A stretch of 64,000 nucleotides of DNA from the NCBI GenBank assembly GCA_902540235.1, contig CACBLI010000005.1:1-64000 (forward strand), given 5' to 3'. The notes beneath the pieces are model-generated. The model ran no database searches. It was not told the DNA's origin and saw nothing but the letters and a program-made list of their open reading frames with translations. Origin of the DNA: an uncultured Pelagibacteraceae bacterium. GTDB taxonomy: Bacteria; Pseudomonadota; Alphaproteobacteria; Pelagibacterales; Pelagibacteraceae. The translations under genes were made by a program, and so were the position numbers. Below, one piece after another: positions 18,527 through 28,880 of the stretch. Position 1 is the stretch's first letter. Every line of letters begins with the position of its first letter.

Positions 18527-20605
18527 ATGGCTAGAACACATACTTTAGATAAATATAGAAATATTGGGATTATGGCACATATAGATGCTGGTAAAACAAC
18601 TACTACTGAGAGAGTTCTATATTATACTGGTAAAAGCCATAAAATCGGAGAGGTACATGATGGTGCTGCAACTATGGATTGGATGGAGCAGGAGCAAGAG
18701 AGAGGAATTACGATTACATCAGCTGCAACTACATGTTTTTGGCAAGATCACAGAATAAATATAATAGATACACCTGGTCACGTAGATTTTACAATTGAAG
18801 TCGAAAGATCATTAAAAGTTTTAGATGGAGCCATAGCTGTTTTTGATGGTGTTGCGGGTGTTGAACCGCAATCCGAAACAGTATGGAGACAAGCTGATAA
18901 ATATAAAGTTCCAAGAATTTGCTTCGTAAACAAGTTAGATAGAACTGGAGCAGATTTCTTTAGATGTGTAGACATGATTAAAGATAGATTAGGTGCAAAA
19001 CCATTAGTTTTACAAGTTCCAATTGGAATTGAAGCATCACTGTCAGGCGTTATAGATTTAGTAAAAATGAAAGCGCAAGTTTGGAAAAACGAAGCTTTAG
19101 GAGCTGAATGGGAATATAAAGATATTCCAGAAGATTTAAAAGAAGTTACTCAAAAATATAGAACTGAATTAGTAGAATTAGCTGTTGAACAGGACGAGAA
19201 GCTGATGGAAGCGTATTTAAATGGTGATGAAATAAAAGAAGAAGATTTAATAAAATGCATAAGAAAAGGCACGTTAAACTTTAGCTTTGTTCCAGTGTTG
19301 ACAGGATCTGCTTTTAAAAATAAAGGAGTGCAGCCATTATTGGATGCAGTTGTAAATTATCTACCAAGTCCAGTAGATATTAGTTCAATTAAGGGAACCA
19401 AATTAGGCAATGAAGAAGAATTAGAAATGAAATTTGAGGATAGTGCTCCTTTTTCTGCTTTAGCTTTTAAGGTCGCTAATGACCCTTTTGTGGGATCTTT
19501 AACGTTCATCAGGGTTTATTCTGGCACAATTAAAACTGGAACAGCTGTTTATAATTCTTCAAAAGAGAAAGAGGAACGAGTAGGTAGGATGTTACTAATG
19601 CACGCAAATTCAAGAGAGGATATTAAAGAGGCCAATGCCGGAGATATCGTAGCCTTGGCAGGTTTGAAAAATACAATTACAGGTCATACATTATGTGACA
19701 AAGATAATGCTGTTTTACTCGAACCAATGGAATTTCCAGATCCTGTTATAGAAATAGCAGTTGAGCCTAAAACAAAAGCAGATCAAGAAAAAATGGGTGA
19801 AGCTTTAGGAAGACTTGCTAAAGAGGACCCATCTTTTAGAGTAACCTCAGATGAAGAGTCGGGTCAAACAATTATAAAGGGAATGGGGGAGCTTCATTTA
19901 GATATTATTGTGGATCGGATGAAAAGAGAATTTAAAGTTGAGGCAAATGTCGGGGCACCACAAGTAGCATATAGAGAAACATTAGAGAATGCTTCTGAGG
20001 TTGAATATACACATAAAAAACAAAGTGGTGGTGCAGGTCAATTTGCTAAGGTCAAGCTTTTAGTAGAACCTCAAGAACCAGGATCTGGAAGGCTAGTAGA
20101 AAGTAAAATTAAAGGTGGAGCTATTCCAAAAGAATTTATACCTGGTGTAGAAAAAGGGATAGAGACGGTGTCTGATGGAGGTATTTTAGCTGGATTTCCA
20201 ATGATTGATTACAAAGTAACAATTTTAGATGGACTTCATCATGATGTTGACTCAAGTGTTTTGGCATTCGAATTAGCTAGTCGTGCTTGTTTTAAAGAAG
20301 CTTGTACGAAAGGTAATCTAAAATTATTAGAGCCAGTAATGAGAGTCGAAGTAGTAACGCCAGAAGATTATATGGGAGATGTGATAGGTGATTTAAATAG
20401 TAGAAGAGGTCAGATTAATACGCAAGAACAAAGAGGGAATGCTACTGTAATTACAGCAATGGTACCTTTAGCAAATATGTTTGGGTATATAAACAATCTT
20501 AGATCAATGTCACAGGGAAGAGCTCAGTATTCAATGTTTTTTGATCATTATTCTAAAGTTCCTCAAAATGTTCAAGATGAAGTAACAAAGAAAATTGCAG
20601 GTTAA
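18527..20605 (+). CDS. fusA: Translation elongation factor G
   Basis: GTPase that drives translocation and ribosome recycling. 692 residues with G motifs [10 protein letters not shown] at 17-26, DTPGH at 81-85 and NKLD at 135-138. Domains II to V follow, with domain IV near [16 protein letters not shown] and domain V ending in [12 protein letters not shown]. It follows rpsG by six bases and is followed directly by rpsJ; the tuf copy often found between them is absent. Confidence 0.99.
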   Translation: MARTHTLDKYRNIGIMAHIDAGKTTTTERVLYYTGKSHKIGEVHDGAATMDWMEQEQERGITITSAATTCFWQDHRINIIDTPGHVDFTIEVERSLKVLDGAIAVFDGVAGVEPQSETVWRQADKYKVPRICFVNKLDRTGADFFRCVDMIKDRLGAKPLVLQVPIGIEASLSGVIDLVKMKAQVWKNEALGAEWEYKDIPEDLKEVTQKYRTELVELAVEQDEKLMEAYLNGDEIKEEDLIKCIRKGTLNFSFVPVLTGSAFKNKGVQPLLDAVVNYLPSPVDISSIKGTKLGNEEELEMKFEDSAPFSALAFKVANDPFVGSLTFIRVYSGTIKTGTAVYNSSKEKEERVGRMLLMHANSREDIKEANAGDIVALAGLKNTITGHTLCDKDNAVLLEPMEFPDPVIEIAVEPKTKADQEKMGEALGRLAKEDPSFRVTSDEESGQTIIKGMGELHLDIIVDRMKREFKVEANVGAPQVAYRETLENASEVEYTHKKQSGGAGQFAKVKLLVEPQEPGSGRLVESKIKGGAIPKEFIPGVEKGIETVSDGGILAGFPMIDYKVTILDGLHHDVDSSVLAFELASRACFKEACTKGNLKLLEPVMRVEVVTPEDYMGDVIGDLNSRRGQINTQEQRGNATVITAMVPLANMFGYINNLRSMSQGRAQYSMFFDHYSKVPQNVQDEVTKKIAG

Positions 20606-20606
20606 T

Positions 20607-20915
20607 ATGGAAAAACAAAATATTAGAATTAAACTTAGGGCTTACGATAACAAAATTTTGGACGCATCTACAGAGGAAATTGTAAATACGGTTAAAAGAA
20701 CTGGAGCAACAATAAAAGGGCCCATACCTTTGCCTACAAGAATTGAAAGATATACTGTGCTAAGGTCTCCTCATATAGACAAAAAAAGTAGAGAGCAGTT
20801 CGAGTCTAGAACTCACAAAAGATTAATAGATATAATTGAACCAACTCCTCAAACCGTAGAAGCTTTGATGAAACTAGATTTAGCTTCAGGAGTTGATGTG
20901 GAAATAAAGATTTAA
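20607..20915 (+). CDS. rpsJ: 30S ribosomal protein S10 (uS10)
   Basis: 30S head protein; with NusB also part of antitermination complexes (NusE). The start at 20607 ([14 protein letters not shown], 102 residues) is chosen over an upstream in-frame ATG at 20595 that lies inside fusA and has no family counterpart. Conserved [26 protein letters not shown], split here by family position, and HKRLIDI are present. It starts one base after the fusA stop and opens the S10-type gene run, with no separate leader for L4-style attenuation. Confidence 0.96.
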   Translation: MEKQNIRIKLRAYDNKILDASTEEIVNTVKRTGATIKGPIPLPTRIERYTVLRSPHIDKKSREQFESRTHKRLIDIIEPTPQTVEALMKLDLASGVDVEIKI

Positions 20916-20917
20916 TT

Positions 20918-21628
20918 ATGAGTGAAATAGCTTTAATTGGAAAAAAAATTGGTATGACCAGAGAATTTTATAAAACTGGACAGCTTGTACCTGTTACAGT
21001 GTTGAAAATGGAAAAAGCTAGAGTAATTCAAGTAATTGAGAAAAGTAAAAGAGGCTATAAAGCAGTTCAACTTGGATATGGGAAAATAAAGAATTCAAAA
21101 ATTACAAAGTCTATGAAGGGTTATTTTGCAAAAAAGAACACTGAAGCTAAGAAAAAACTAAAAGAGTATAGAATATCAAACATAGAAGATTACAAAGAAG
21201 GTAATGAGTTTGGGCTTGAAATTTTTCAAGATGTAAAATTTGTTGACACCAAATCTAAAACTATTGGAAAAGGTTTTGCTGGTGCGATGAAAAGACATAA
21301 TTTTGGTGGTTTAAGAGCATCACATGGTGTATCAATCTCACATAGGTCTCATGGTTCAACAGGACAAAGACAAGATCCTGGCAAAGTCTTTAAAGGAAAA
21401 AAAATGGCTGGTCATATGGGTGACAAAATGAGAACAATGCAAAATATTGAAATCATTAAAACAGATTTAGACAATGCGCTATTATATTTGAAAGGTTCAA
21501 TACCAGGTTCTAAAAATACTGAAGTTTTTGTAAAAAAATCTGTAAAAAATATAAACAAATTAACGATTTTGGAAAAAATAGATTTAGCTGAAAAAGCAAA
21601 AAAAACCCCAGATAAAAAGAAAAAATAA
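20918..21628 (+). CDS. rplC: 50S ribosomal protein L3 (uL3)
   Basis: Early-assembly 23S rRNA-binding protein reaching the peptidyl-transferase centre. 236 residues, slightly longer than the roughly 210 of E. coli because of a Lys-rich C-terminal tail (KAKKTPDKKKK). Signature HNFGGLRASHGVSISHRSHGS-like central loop, GQRQDPGKVFKGKKMAGHMG and the N-terminal GKKIGMTREF support the call. Its stop shares one base with rplD. Confidence 0.97.
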   Translation: MSEIALIGKKIGMTREFYKTGQLVPVTVLKMEKARVIQVIEKSKRGYKAVQLGYGKIKNSKITKSMKGYFAKKNTEAKKKLKEYRISNIEDYKEGNEFGLEIFQDVKFVDTKSKTIGKGFAGAMKRHNFGGLRASHGVSISHRSHGSTGQRQDPGKVFKGKKMAGHMGDKMRTMQNIEIIKTDLDNALLYLKGSIPGSKNTEVFVKKSVKNINKLTILEKIDLAEKAKKTPDKKKK

Positions 21629-22251
21629 TGAAAGTTGAAACATTAAAATTAGACGGAAAGAAGGGATCTATTGAAGTTACAGATAAGGTATTTTCTGCGA
21701 AAATAAATAAGAAATTAGTTAGTGCAGTTTTATACAAAACAAATGCTAATTATAAAAAACGTCATGCAAAAACTAAGCAACAAAATGAAGTTTCTGGGCC
21801 TACATCAAAAATCTATGCTCAGAAAGGAACTGGTAATGCTAGACATGCAAGTAAAAAAGCCCCAATTTTTGTTGGTGGTGGAGTAGCACATGGACCAAAA
21901 GGAGAATTAGCGTATAAAAAAAGAAAACTCAACAAAAGTGAAAAAAAACAAAGCATTGCTTCTTTAATTAGTGAAAAAGTTAAAAATAAAAATTTATTAA
22001 TTTTTAGCGATTTTGACTCAGAAATAAAAAAAACAAAAGAAATGTTTTTAATTTTTAAAAAATTTGAAATAACACACTCTTTAATAATACTAGACAAAAA
22101 TTCTAAAGAAAAAATTGAAAAGTCTATAAGAAATATTCCTAATATTAAAGTTACCGATATTAATCATTTCAGTGCATATGATTTGGTTAGATTTAAAAAA
22201 GTTATTTTTACAGAAAGTTCAGTGAAAGAACTTGAAAAGAGGTATTCTTAA
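21628..22251 (+). CDS. rplD: 50S ribosomal protein L4 (uL4)
   Basis: Lines the polypeptide exit tunnel. 207 residues with the tunnel-loop region TSKIYAQKGTGNARHASKKA and the GGGVAHGPKGE stretch typical of the family. It begins in the rplC stop (TAATG). L4 autoregulates S10 operons in gammaproteobacteria through a leader, but no leader precedes this run here. Confidence 0.97.
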   Translation: MKVETLKLDGKKGSIEVTDKVFSAKINKKLVSAVLYKTNANYKKRHAKTKQQNEVSGPTSKIYAQKGTGNARHASKKAPIFVGGGVAHGPKGELAYKKRKLNKSEKKQSIASLISEKVKNKNLLIFSDFDSEIKKTKEMFLIFKKFEITHSLIILDKNSKEKIEKSIRNIPNIKVTDINHFSAYDLVRFKKVIFTESSVKELEKRYS

Positions 22252-22252
22252 A

Positions 22253-22546
22253 ATGAATAAAATACATTTATTTGATAAAATTTTATCTCCATTGGTGACT
22301 GAAAAATCCACTAATCTGTCAGAGCAAAATAAAATTGTGTTTAGAGTACCTTTTAATGCTAATAAAAAAAATTTAAAGACTAATATAGAAAAAATATTCA
22401 AAGTAAATGTAACAAAAATTAATATGATTAATAAAAAGAATAGAATTAAATTTACTAGAGGTAGAAAAGTAAATGTTTCAGGATTTAAAAAAGCAATTGT
22501 GACACTTAAAAAAGGTCAAAGTATAGATCTTACAACTGGAGTTTAA
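22253..22546 (+). CDS. rplW: 50S ribosomal protein L23 (uL23)
   Basis: Sits at the tunnel exit and is the docking site for trigger factor and SRP. The start at 22253 (MNKIHLFDKILSPLVTEKS, 97 residues) is chosen because it fits family length, follows the rplD stop by one base and has AGAGG about ten bases upstream; the ATG at 22232 lies inside rplD. Motif LVTEKST and the C-terminal GRKVNVSGFKKAIVTL are diagnostic. Confidence 0.95.
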   Translation: MNKIHLFDKILSPLVTEKSTNLSEQNKIVFRVPFNANKKNLKTNIEKIFKVNVTKINMINKKNRIKFTRGRKVNVSGFKKAIVTLKKGQSIDLTTGV

Positions 22547-22547
22547 T

Positions 22548-23387
22548 ATGGCATTAAAAACTTTCAAACCTTATACAAAATCGACTAGAGGAACAATTTT
22601 AGTTGATAGAGCAGGTCTTTGGAAAGGTAAACCATTTAAATCTTTAGTATCTAAAAAAAATGCTATGAAAGGTAGAAATAACAATGGTCATATTACCTCA
22701 ATAAATAGATCTGGAGGTCATAAAAAAATGTACAGACATGTAGATTTTTATAGAAAAAAATTCGATATGCCGGCTTCAGTTGAGCGAATAGAATATGATC
22801 CAAATAGATCTTGTTATATAATGCTAGTAAAATTTGAAGATAATTCTTATGCCTATTATTTAGCACCACAAAAAATTAAAGTTGGTGATAAAATTGAAAA
22901 CGGTACAAAAAAAGAAATTAAAATAGGTAACTGTATGCCATTACAGGATATTCCAGTTGGTATTGATATTCATAATGTTGAGATTCAACCAGGAGCAGGT
23001 GGAAAAATAGCAAGGTCAGCTGGTACTTCAGTAACAATAAGTGGATTAGATGGGAATTATAGTTTGATTAAATTAGCCTCTGGAGAGGTGAGAAAAATAG
23101 ATTCAAGATCACTTGCGACTATAGGAGTTTTGAGTAATCCAGATCAAAAAAATATCAAAATTGGAAAAGCTGGTAGATCAAGATGGTTAGGAAGAAAACC
23201 TCATACTCGAGGAGTTGTTAAAAATCCAGTTGATCATCCACACGGTGGTGGTGAAGGTAAGTCTGCTGGTGGTAGACATCCAGTTTCACCAACAGGTCAA
23301 TCTGCAAAAGGTTTAAAAACTCGAGATAATAAAAGAACAGACAAATTTATTGTTCAAAGAAGAAATAAGAGGAAGGATAGTAAATAA
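22548..23387 (+). CDS. rplB: 50S ribosomal protein L2 (uL2)
   Basis: Essential for subunit association and the peptidyl-transferase centre. 279 residues, with RNA-binding OB and SH3-like domains. The conserved C-terminal region includes [20 protein letters not shown], whose histidine is the catalytic-centre-proximal residue in E. coli L2. It starts one base after rplW and shares one base with rpsS. Confidence 0.98.
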   Translation: MALKTFKPYTKSTRGTILVDRAGLWKGKPFKSLVSKKNAMKGRNNNGHITSINRSGGHKKMYRHVDFYRKKFDMPASVERIEYDPNRSCYIMLVKFEDNSYAYYLAPQKIKVGDKIENGTKKEIKIGNCMPLQDIPVGIDIHNVEIQPGAGGKIARSAGTSVTISGLDGNYSLIKLASGEVRKIDSRSLATIGVLSNPDQKNIKIGKAGRSRWLGRKPHTRGVVKNPVDHPHGGGEGKSAGGRHPVSPTGQSAKGLKTRDNKRTDKFIVQRRNKRKDSK

Positions 23388-23686
23388 TGGCAAGAGCAGT
23401 GTGGAAAGGTCCGTTTGTAGAGGAAAGTCTTATGAAAAAAGTAGATAAATATAAAACAGATCCAAAAAAAATTCCTATTAAAACATGGTCTAGAAAATCT
23501 ACAATTATACCCGATTTCGTAGGTGTAAGTTTTTTAATTTATAATGGTAAAAAATTTATTCCTATTACTGTTTCAGAAGATATGGTTGGACATAAATTAG
23601 GTGAGTTTTCACCTACTAGAAGTTTTTTCGGTCACACACCAGCCGATAAAAAAGCTAAACCAGCTGAGGAAGGTGATAAAAAATAA
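23387..23686 (+). CDS. rpsS: 30S ribosomal protein S19 (uS19)
   Basis: 30S head protein that contacts S13 and the A-site finger. 99 residues with [33 protein letters not shown] and [15 protein letters not shown], all diagnostic. A short charged tail ([12 protein letters not shown]) ends the protein. Confidence 0.97.
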   Translation: MARAVWKGPFVEESLMKKVDKYKTDPKKIPIKTWSRKSTIIPDFVGVSFLIYNGKKFIPITVSEDMVGHKLGEFSPTRSFFGHTPADKKAKPAEEGDKK

Positions 23687-23688
23687 TT

Positions 23689-24087
23689 ATGAGTAAAAAG
23701 AAAAAAACTAATAAAAACAAAGAGAAAATTGTGAGATCTATTAATAACAATATTAGATCTAGTGTAAGAAAACTTAATCCAATCCTAAAAGATATTGTTG
23801 GGAAAAAAGTTGAAGTCGCAAGAAGAAATTTGGAGTTTTCTGAGAAAAGGATAACTAAAGATATTAAAAAAACTATTGACTCCGCAGTAGCCAATGCTGA
23901 AAATAATTTTCAATATGATATTGATAAATTAATAGTGAAGGAAGCATATTGTGGAAAAAAGATTACAATGAAAAGATTTAGACCTAGAGCAAAAGGTAGA
24001 GCTGCACCAATATTAAAGCCTTATTCTAGTGTCACAATAATTTTAACAGAGGCAAAAAAAATGGAGAGTCATGGGTCAAAAAGTTAA
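23689..24087 (+). CDS. rplV: 50S ribosomal protein L22 (uL22)
   Basis: Lines the exit tunnel with a long beta-hairpin, the site of macrolide-resistance changes. 132 residues, longer than the usual 110 because of a Lys/Asn-rich N-terminal extension of about 15 residues. The hairpin region [20 protein letters not shown] is conserved. The 3' end overlaps rpsC by 17 bases, one of the longer overlaps in the block. Confidence 0.95.
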   Translation: MSKKKKTNKNKEKIVRSINNNIRSSVRKLNPILKDIVGKKVEVARRNLEFSEKRITKDIKKTIDSAVANAENNFQYDIDKLIVKEAYCGKKITMKRFRPRAKGRAAPILKPYSSVTIILTEAKKMESHGSKS

Positions 24088-24751
24088 TCCAGTAGGCTTT
24101 AGATTGGGAGTAAACAGGGGTTGGGACTCTGTTTGGTACGCTAAGAAAAAAGATTTTGGTAATTATTTAATAGAAGATTTTAAAATTAGAGAATACATAA
24201 AAAAAAATGTTATCAATTCCGGAGTTTCTAAAGTTATGATAGAGAGAACGGCTAACAAGTGTTATGTTACAATTTATACCTCACGACCAGGATTTGTAAT
24301 TGGAAAAAAAGGCAGCGATATAGATAAAATAAAGAATAATTTATCAAAATTTACAAGTAATGAAGTAACATTAAATATAAAAGAAGTTAAAAAACCTGAG
24401 ACCAACGCACATCTAGTTGCAGAAAATATAGCTCAACAATTAGTCAAAAGAATTTCATATAGAAGAGCCATGAAAAGATCAATGCAGTCTTGCCTAAGAT
24501 TAGGTGCTAAGGGAATTAAAGTATCGATTAGCGGAAGATTGGGTGGAAACGAAATTGCAAGAACAGAGTGGTTAAGAGATGGGAGTATACCCTCACATAC
24601 ATTGAGAGCTGATATTGATTATGCTGAAGCCGAAGCGTTAACAACCTATGGAATTATTGGTATTAAAGTGTGGATATATAAAGGTGAGGTTTTTGCTAAA
24701 GAATTCAGCCAGGAAACAAACAAAACAACTATTAAAGAGACAAAAGTATAA
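24071..24751 (+). CDS. rpsC: 30S ribosomal protein S3 (uS3)
   Basis: Forms the mRNA entry channel with S4 and S5. 226 residues: N-terminal [20 protein letters not shown], a KH domain with [16 protein letters not shown], and C-terminal [13 protein letters not shown] and [14 protein letters not shown]. Its start lies inside the end of rplV. Confidence 0.98.
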   Translation: MGQKVNPVGFRLGVNRGWDSVWYAKKKDFGNYLIEDFKIREYIKKNVINSGVSKVMIERTANKCYVTIYTSRPGFVIGKKGSDIDKIKNNLSKFTSNEVTLNIKEVKKPETNAHLVAENIAQQLVKRISYRRAMKRSMQSCLRLGAKGIKVSISGRLGGNEIARTEWLRDGSIPSHTLRADIDYAEAEALTTYGIIGIKVWIYKGEVFAKEFSQETNKTTIKETKV

Positions 24752-25161
24752 TGTTGCAACCAGTAAGAACTAAATGGAGAAAAGCCCACAAGGGTAGAAT
24801 ACATGGAAATGCTTCTAGAGCAAATTTTATAAATTATGGGGCATATGCTTTAAAAGCACTAACTCCTGATAGAGTTACAGGTAAACAAATAGAGGCGGCC
24901 AGAGTAGCGCTTACTAGGTATATGAAAAGACAGGGCAGAGTATGGACAAGAATATTTCCAAATATCCCTGTATCAAAAAAACCTATCGAGGTTAGAATGG
25001 GTAAAGGGAAAGGAAGTCCCGAGTTTTATGCCTGCAGAGTAAAGCCTGGAAGAATTCTATTTGAAGTCGATGGCGTTTCTGAACAAATAGCAAAAGAAGC
25101 TTTGTATAAAGCCTCAGCAAAATTACCTATTAAAACAAAAACAATAAAAAGGTTTACTTAA
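24751..25161 (+). CDS. rplP: 50S ribosomal protein L16 (uL16)
   Basis: Organises the A-site region of the large subunit. 136 residues, normal length, with [16 protein letters not shown], the [17 protein letters not shown] stretch and [20 protein letters not shown]. The arginine in GRVW that RoxA hydroxylates in some bacteria is present. It shares one base with rpsC. Confidence 0.98.
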   Translation: MLQPVRTKWRKAHKGRIHGNASRANFINYGAYALKALTPDRVTGKQIEAARVALTRYMKRQGRVWTRIFPNIPVSKKPIEVRMGKGKGSPEFYACRVKPGRILFEVDGVSEQIAKEALYKASAKLPIKTKTIKRFT

Positions 25162-25162
25162 G

Positions 25163-25354
25163 ATGAAAAAACAAGAAATAAAGAAATTAACGAAATCAGA
25201 GCTGTTAAAGAATATTGATAAATATAAGAAAGATTTATTCAATCTTAGATTTCAAAAAATTAGTTCACAAGTTACTAATCCAGCCCAAATTGGGCAAACT
25301 AAAAAAACAATCGCAAGATTAAAAACTGTTTTAAAAGGAAAAATAAATGCCTAA
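25163..25354 (+). CDS. rpmC: 50S ribosomal protein L29 (uL29)
   Basis: Small two-helix protein at the tunnel exit near L23. 63 residues with the conserved [20 protein letters not shown] and [11 protein letters not shown]. It overlaps rpsQ by eight bases. Confidence 0.95.
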   Translation: MKKQEIKKLTKSELLKNIDKYKKDLFNLRFQKISSQVTNPAQIGQTKKTIARLKTVLKGKINA

Positions 25355-25583
25355 AAAAGTTTTAACAGGAATAGTAGTAAGTGATAAACCAAATAAAACT
25401 ATAACAGTGATGGTAGAAAGAAAATATTCACATCCGGTTTTAAAAAAAGTTGTAAAAGTAAGAAAAAAATATAACGCACATGATGAAGATAATAAATATA
25501 AAAATGGAGACAAAGTTTCAATTATTGAAAGCAGACCTTATTCTAAAAATAAAAAATTTGAAGTAATGGAGAATACTAAATAA
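25347..25583 (+). CDS. rpsQ: 30S ribosomal protein S17 (uS17)
   Basis: OB-fold 16S rRNA-binding protein needed early in 30S assembly. 78 residues: [35 protein letters not shown] and [20 protein letters not shown]. The start overlaps rpmC and the stop shares one base with rplN. Confidence 0.96.
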   Translation: MPKKVLTGIVVSDKPNKTITVMVERKYSHPVLKKVVKVRKKYNAHDEDNKYKNGDKVSIIESRPYSKNKKFEVMENTK

Positions 25584-25951
25584 TGATACAAGTTCAAACA
25601 GAATTGCAAGTAGCAGATAATACTGGAGCAAAAAAAATTGAGTGTATAAAAGTTCTGGGTGGGTCAAAAAGAAGATATGCTAGTGTAGGTGACACAATAG
25701 TTATCGCTGTGAAAGAGGCTATCCCAAAAGGAAAAGTGAAAAAAGGATCAGTGCATAAAGCTGTTGTTGTACGGGTTAAAAAAGGAATTCACAGGGACGA
25801 TGGATCTAAAGTAAGGTTTGATAATAATGCAGCTGTATTAGTTGATGATAAAGGTGAGCCAGTTGGTACACGAATTTTTGGTCCTGTTACCAGAGAGTTA
25901 AGATCTAGAGGTCAAATGAAAATAATTTCTTTAGCACCAGAGGTCTTATAA
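25583..25951 (+). CDS. rplN: 50S ribosomal protein L14 (uL14)
   Basis: Interface protein and binding site of the silencing factor RsfS. 122 residues, the standard length. Conserved [37 protein letters not shown] and [13 protein letters not shown] are present. It is tightly spaced with rpsQ and rplX. Confidence 0.98.
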   Translation: MIQVQTELQVADNTGAKKIECIKVLGGSKRRYASVGDTIVIAVKEAIPKGKVKKGSVHKAVVVRVKKGIHRDDGSKVRFDNNAAVLVDDKGEPVGTRIFGPVTRELRSRGQMKIISLAPEVL

Positions 25952-26197
25952 ATGATCAAAAAAGGATTAAAAGTTTTAGTTTTAGCCGGTAAAGATAAAA
26001 AAAAAGAGGGTGAAGTGATTGAGCTGGATAGGAGAAACAACAGAGCAAAAGTTAAAGATATAAATATGGTAAAGAAGCACGTAAAAACTACAAAAGAAAA
26101 AAAAGGTGGGATTTTTTCAAAAGAAAGTTTCATTAATCTCTCTAATTTGAAGTTGATAGATGAAAAGAATAAAGGGAAAAAAGAGGTTAAAAAATAA
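25952..26197 (+). CDS. rplX: 50S ribosomal protein L24 (uL24), short form
   Basis: Assembly initiator near the tunnel exit. 81 residues, shorter than the usual 100 or so; the KOW core [20 protein letters not shown] is intact, as is [17 protein letters not shown], but the C-terminal zinc-like or basic tail is reduced to a Lys-rich end. It starts directly after the rplN stop and shares one base with rplE. Confidence 0.93.
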   Translation: MIKKGLKVLVLAGKDKKKEGEVIELDRRNNRAKVKDINMVKKHVKTTKEKKGGIFSKESFINLSNLKLIDEKNKGKKEVKK

Positions 26198-26751
26198 TGA
26201 TCCCTAGATTAAAAGATATTTATCTTAAAGAAATTCAACCAGCTCTCAAATCACAGTTTGGTTATAAAAATACAAATATGGGGCCTAAAATTGAAAAAGT
26301 TATTCTTAATATGGGATTGGGGCTTGATGGTAACGATGACAAATTATTAAAATCTTGTGAAGAGGATTTAGCAAAAATAACTGGACAAAAACCAATTATA
26401 ACAAAATTTAAAAAATCTGTTGCTAACTTTAAAACTAGAAAAGGAACAAATGCTGGATTAAAGGTTACTTTAAGAAAAAATAAAATGTATGAGTTTCTAG
26501 ATAGATTAGTGAATATAGCTCTGCCAAGAATAAAAGATTTTAGAGGATTATCATCTGAAGGGTTTGATAAATTTGGCAATTACACTTTTGGTATTAAAGA
26601 ACACATTATATTTCCTGAAGTAAGTTTTGACAGAGCTGATAAAGTAAGAGGTCTTGATATTACTATAGTTATATCTAACAAAAATCTTGAACACAGCTAT
26701 GCATTATTACAAAAATTTAATTTTCCATTCATAAAAAGAGGAGACAATTAA
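26197..26751 (+). CDS. rplE: 50S ribosomal protein L5 (uL5)
   Basis: Binds 5S rRNA and contacts the P-site tRNA and S13. 184 residues with MGPKIEKVILNMGLG, GQKPIITKFKKSVANFKTRKG-type central segment and the C-terminal KFGNYTFGIKEHIIFPEVSF. Normal length. Confidence 0.98.
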   Translation: MIPRLKDIYLKEIQPALKSQFGYKNTNMGPKIEKVILNMGLGLDGNDDKLLKSCEEDLAKITGQKPIITKFKKSVANFKTRKGTNAGLKVTLRKNKMYEFLDRLVNIALPRIKDFRGLSSEGFDKFGNYTFGIKEHIIFPEVSFDRADKVRGLDITIVISNKNLEHSYALLQKFNFPFIKRGDN

Positions 26752-26752
26752 A

Positions 26753-27058
26753 ATGGCTAAAATGAGCTCAATTAACAAAAATAATAGAAGAATAAAACTT
26801 TCGAATAAATATTATAAAAAAAGAGAGAAATTAAAAAAAATTGTCATGAACAAAAAATTACCATTGGAAGAAAGATTCAAAGCTCAACAAAAATTATCAA
26901 AATTGCCTAGAAATTCTGCAAAAATTAGGGTGATGAACAGGTGTCAAATAACAGGTCGACCACATGGAGTTTACCGAAAATTAAAAATATCAAGAATTGC
27001 ATTGAGACAACTTGGTTTACAGGGAAAAATACCAGGTTTAGTTAAATCTAGTTGGTAG
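26753..27058 (+). CDS. rpsN: 30S ribosomal protein S14 (uS14), zinc-free form
   Basis: 30S head assembly protein. 101 residues, the long form without the CxxC-x(n)-CxxC zinc ribbon. Conserved LPRNSAKIRVMNRCQITGRP and the C-terminal GLQGKIPGLVKSSW identify it. It starts one base after rplE. Confidence 0.97.
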   Translation: MAKMSSINKNNRRIKLSNKYYKKREKLKKIVMNKKLPLEERFKAQQKLSKLPRNSAKIRVMNRCQITGRPHGVYRKLKISRIALRQLGLQGKIPGLVKSSW

Positions 27059-27069
27059 AAAGGATAATT

Positions 27070-27465
27070 ATGAGTTTAAGTGACCCAATAGGAGATATGA
27101 TAGCAAGGATTAAAAATGCTCAATCTAGAAATCATAAAAAAGTGGAATTACCGTCTTCTAACTTTAAAGTTAAGATTGCAGAAATTCTGAAGAATGAGGG
27201 TTTTGTTAAAGATTTTAAAGTTAATTCTGAAAATAATAAAAATTTATTATACTTAGAGCTTAAATATCATTCGGGAAATCCAGTTATTAATACTTTTGAG
27301 AGAGTTTCTAAACCAGGTCGAAGAATCTTTTCTAGTGCAGATGGATTACCAAAAATTAATAACGGTTTAGGTATAGCTATTGTATCTACACCAAAAGGTG
27401 TAATGACAGATCTTGATGCAAGAAAGCAAAGAGTAGGTGGGGAAATTATTTGTAAGGTATTCTAA
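27070..27465 (+). CDS. rpsH: 30S ribosomal protein S8 (uS8)
   Basis: Central 16S rRNA-binding protein; represses spc operon mRNA in E. coli. The start at 27070 (MSLSDPIGDMIARIKNAQ, 131 residues) is chosen because it matches family N-termini, is preceded by AAAGGA about six bases upstream, and the earlier ATG at 27052 lies in rpsN. C-terminal STPKGVMTDLDARKQRVGGE is diagnostic. Confidence 0.96.
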   Translation: MSLSDPIGDMIARIKNAQSRNHKKVELPSSNFKVKIAEILKNEGFVKDFKVNSENNKNLLYLELKYHSGNPVINTFERVSKPGRRIFSSADGLPKINNGLGIAIVSTPKGVMTDLDARKQRVGGEIICKVF

Positions 27466-28004
27466 TGTCTAAAATTGGTAAAATAAATATTTCAATTCCA
27501 GAAAAAGTTAAAGTTGTCATGTCAGGAAGTATTTTAAATATTGAGGGACCAATGGGAAAAAAATCTCTGAATATAGACCTTGATGTTTTTACTCTTGATA
27601 TAAAAGATGGGAAAGAAATTTCTATTACACCAAAAAAAATTGACCAAAATACTAAAAGATTATGGGGGATGAATCGAAGTTTAATTAATAACGCAGTTCT
27701 AGGATCAAGTACAGGATATGAAAAAATATTAGAACTTGTAGGTGTTGGATATAGAGCTTCAATTAAAGGTAATCAGTTAAATCTTCAATTAGGTTATAGC
27801 CATGATGTGAATTTTGATATTCCAGAGGGTATTAAAATAACTGTAGAAAAACAAACTACGTTAAAAATTTCTGGTTCAGATAAACAACTTGTTGGTCTAG
27901 TGACTTCTAAAATTAAAACGCTTCGAAAAATTGAGCCATATAAAGGCAAAGGAATAAGGGAAAAAGGCCAATATATTCTTAAAAAAGAAGGGAAGAAGAA
28001 ATAA
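27465..28004 (+). CDS. rplF: 50S ribosomal protein L6 (uL6)
   Basis: Binds the sarcin-ricin region near the factor site. 179 residues with two tandem alpha-beta domains; [20 protein letters not shown] and the C-terminal [14 protein letters not shown]-type end (here [19 protein letters not shown]) are diagnostic. One-base overlaps with rpsH and rplR. Confidence 0.97.
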   Translation: MSKIGKINISIPEKVKVVMSGSILNIEGPMGKKSLNIDLDVFTLDIKDGKEISITPKKIDQNTKRLWGMNRSLINNAVLGSSTGYEKILELVGVGYRASIKGNQLNLQLGYSHDVNFDIPEGIKITVEKQTTLKISGSDKQLVGLVTSKIKTLRKIEPYKGKGIREKGQYILKKEGKKK

Positions 28005-28360
28005 TGAAATTAGATACAACTACTAGAAAAAAATTTAGAGTGAGGAGTAAAATAAAAAAAGTTGCTTCGAAAGATAGATTTAGATTAAGTATTTCAAGGT
28101 CATCAAAAAATATTTTTGCTCAAATAATTGATGATGAAAAAAATATAACTTTGTTATCCGCTTCATCTATTGAAAAAGATATTAAATCTCTCCAAAAAGT
28201 GAATAAATCTGAACTATCTAAAATTGTGGCTGAGAAACTAGCAAAAAAAGCACAAGAAAAAAAAATATCAAAAATTTTTTTTGATAGAGGAATTTATAAA
28301 TATCATGGTAGAGTAAAAATTTTTGCTGAAACACTTCGTAAAAATGGGATGGAATTTTAA
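28004..28360 (+). CDS. rplR: 50S ribosomal protein L18 (uL18)
   Basis: 5S rRNA-binding protein. 118 residues, with a Lys/Arg-rich N-terminus, [20 protein letters not shown] and the C-terminal [20 protein letters not shown]. Length is normal. It is followed by rpsE after two bases. Confidence 0.96.
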   Translation: MKLDTTTRKKFRVRSKIKKVASKDRFRLSISRSSKNIFAQIIDDEKNITLLSASSIEKDIKSLQKVNKSELSKIVAEKLAKKAQEKKISKIFFDRGIYKYHGRVKIFAETLRKNGMEF

Positions 28361-28362
28361 AT

Positions 28363-28878
28363 ATGGAAAAAAATACAGATAAAAAAAATGATGACATACT
28401 TGAAAAGTTAGTTCATATAAATAGGATTACTAAAGTTGTCAAAGGTGGGAGAAGATTCGGTTTCTCAGCCCTGGTTGTTGTAGGCAATCAAGCAGGTAGA
28501 ATAGGTATAGCGCATGCAAAAGCTAAACAAGTTCCTGATGCAATAAAAAAAGCTAATGAAATGGCAAGAAGAAAACTTATACATATCCCATTAAGAGAGG
28601 GTAGAACTATTCATCATGACGTAAAAGCAAAAGATGGTTCGGGTAAAATAATTTTAAGAGCCGCATCTAAAGGTACAGGGATAATTGCTGGTGGTCCCGT
28701 CCGAGCTGTTTGTGAAGTTTTAGGAGTTAAAGATATTGTTGCTAAATCTATGGGCACATCTAACGCACATAATGTAATAAGAGCAACAATGAAGGCATTA
28801 ATGAAACAAAATTCACCTAAACAGATATCATCAATTAGGAATAAAAAGATCTCTGAAATAATAGAAAAAAGAGGGTAA
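28363..28878 (+). CDS. rpsE: 30S ribosomal protein S5 (uS5)
   Basis: Decoding-fidelity protein at the mRNA entry. 171 residues: N-terminal double-stranded RNA-binding-like fold with [20 protein letters not shown], then the C-terminal fold with [19 protein letters not shown] and [12 protein letters not shown]. The next gene is rplO only two bases on, so rpmD, which normally sits here, is missing. Confidence 0.97.
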   Translation: MEKNTDKKNDDILEKLVHINRITKVVKGGRRFGFSALVVVGNQAGRIGIAHAKAKQVPDAIKKANEMARRKLIHIPLREGRTIHHDVKAKDGSGKIILRAASKGTGIIAGGPVRAVCEVLGVKDIVAKSMGTSNAHNVIRATMKALMKQNSPKQISSIRNKKISEIIEKRG

Positions 28879-28880
28879 TA

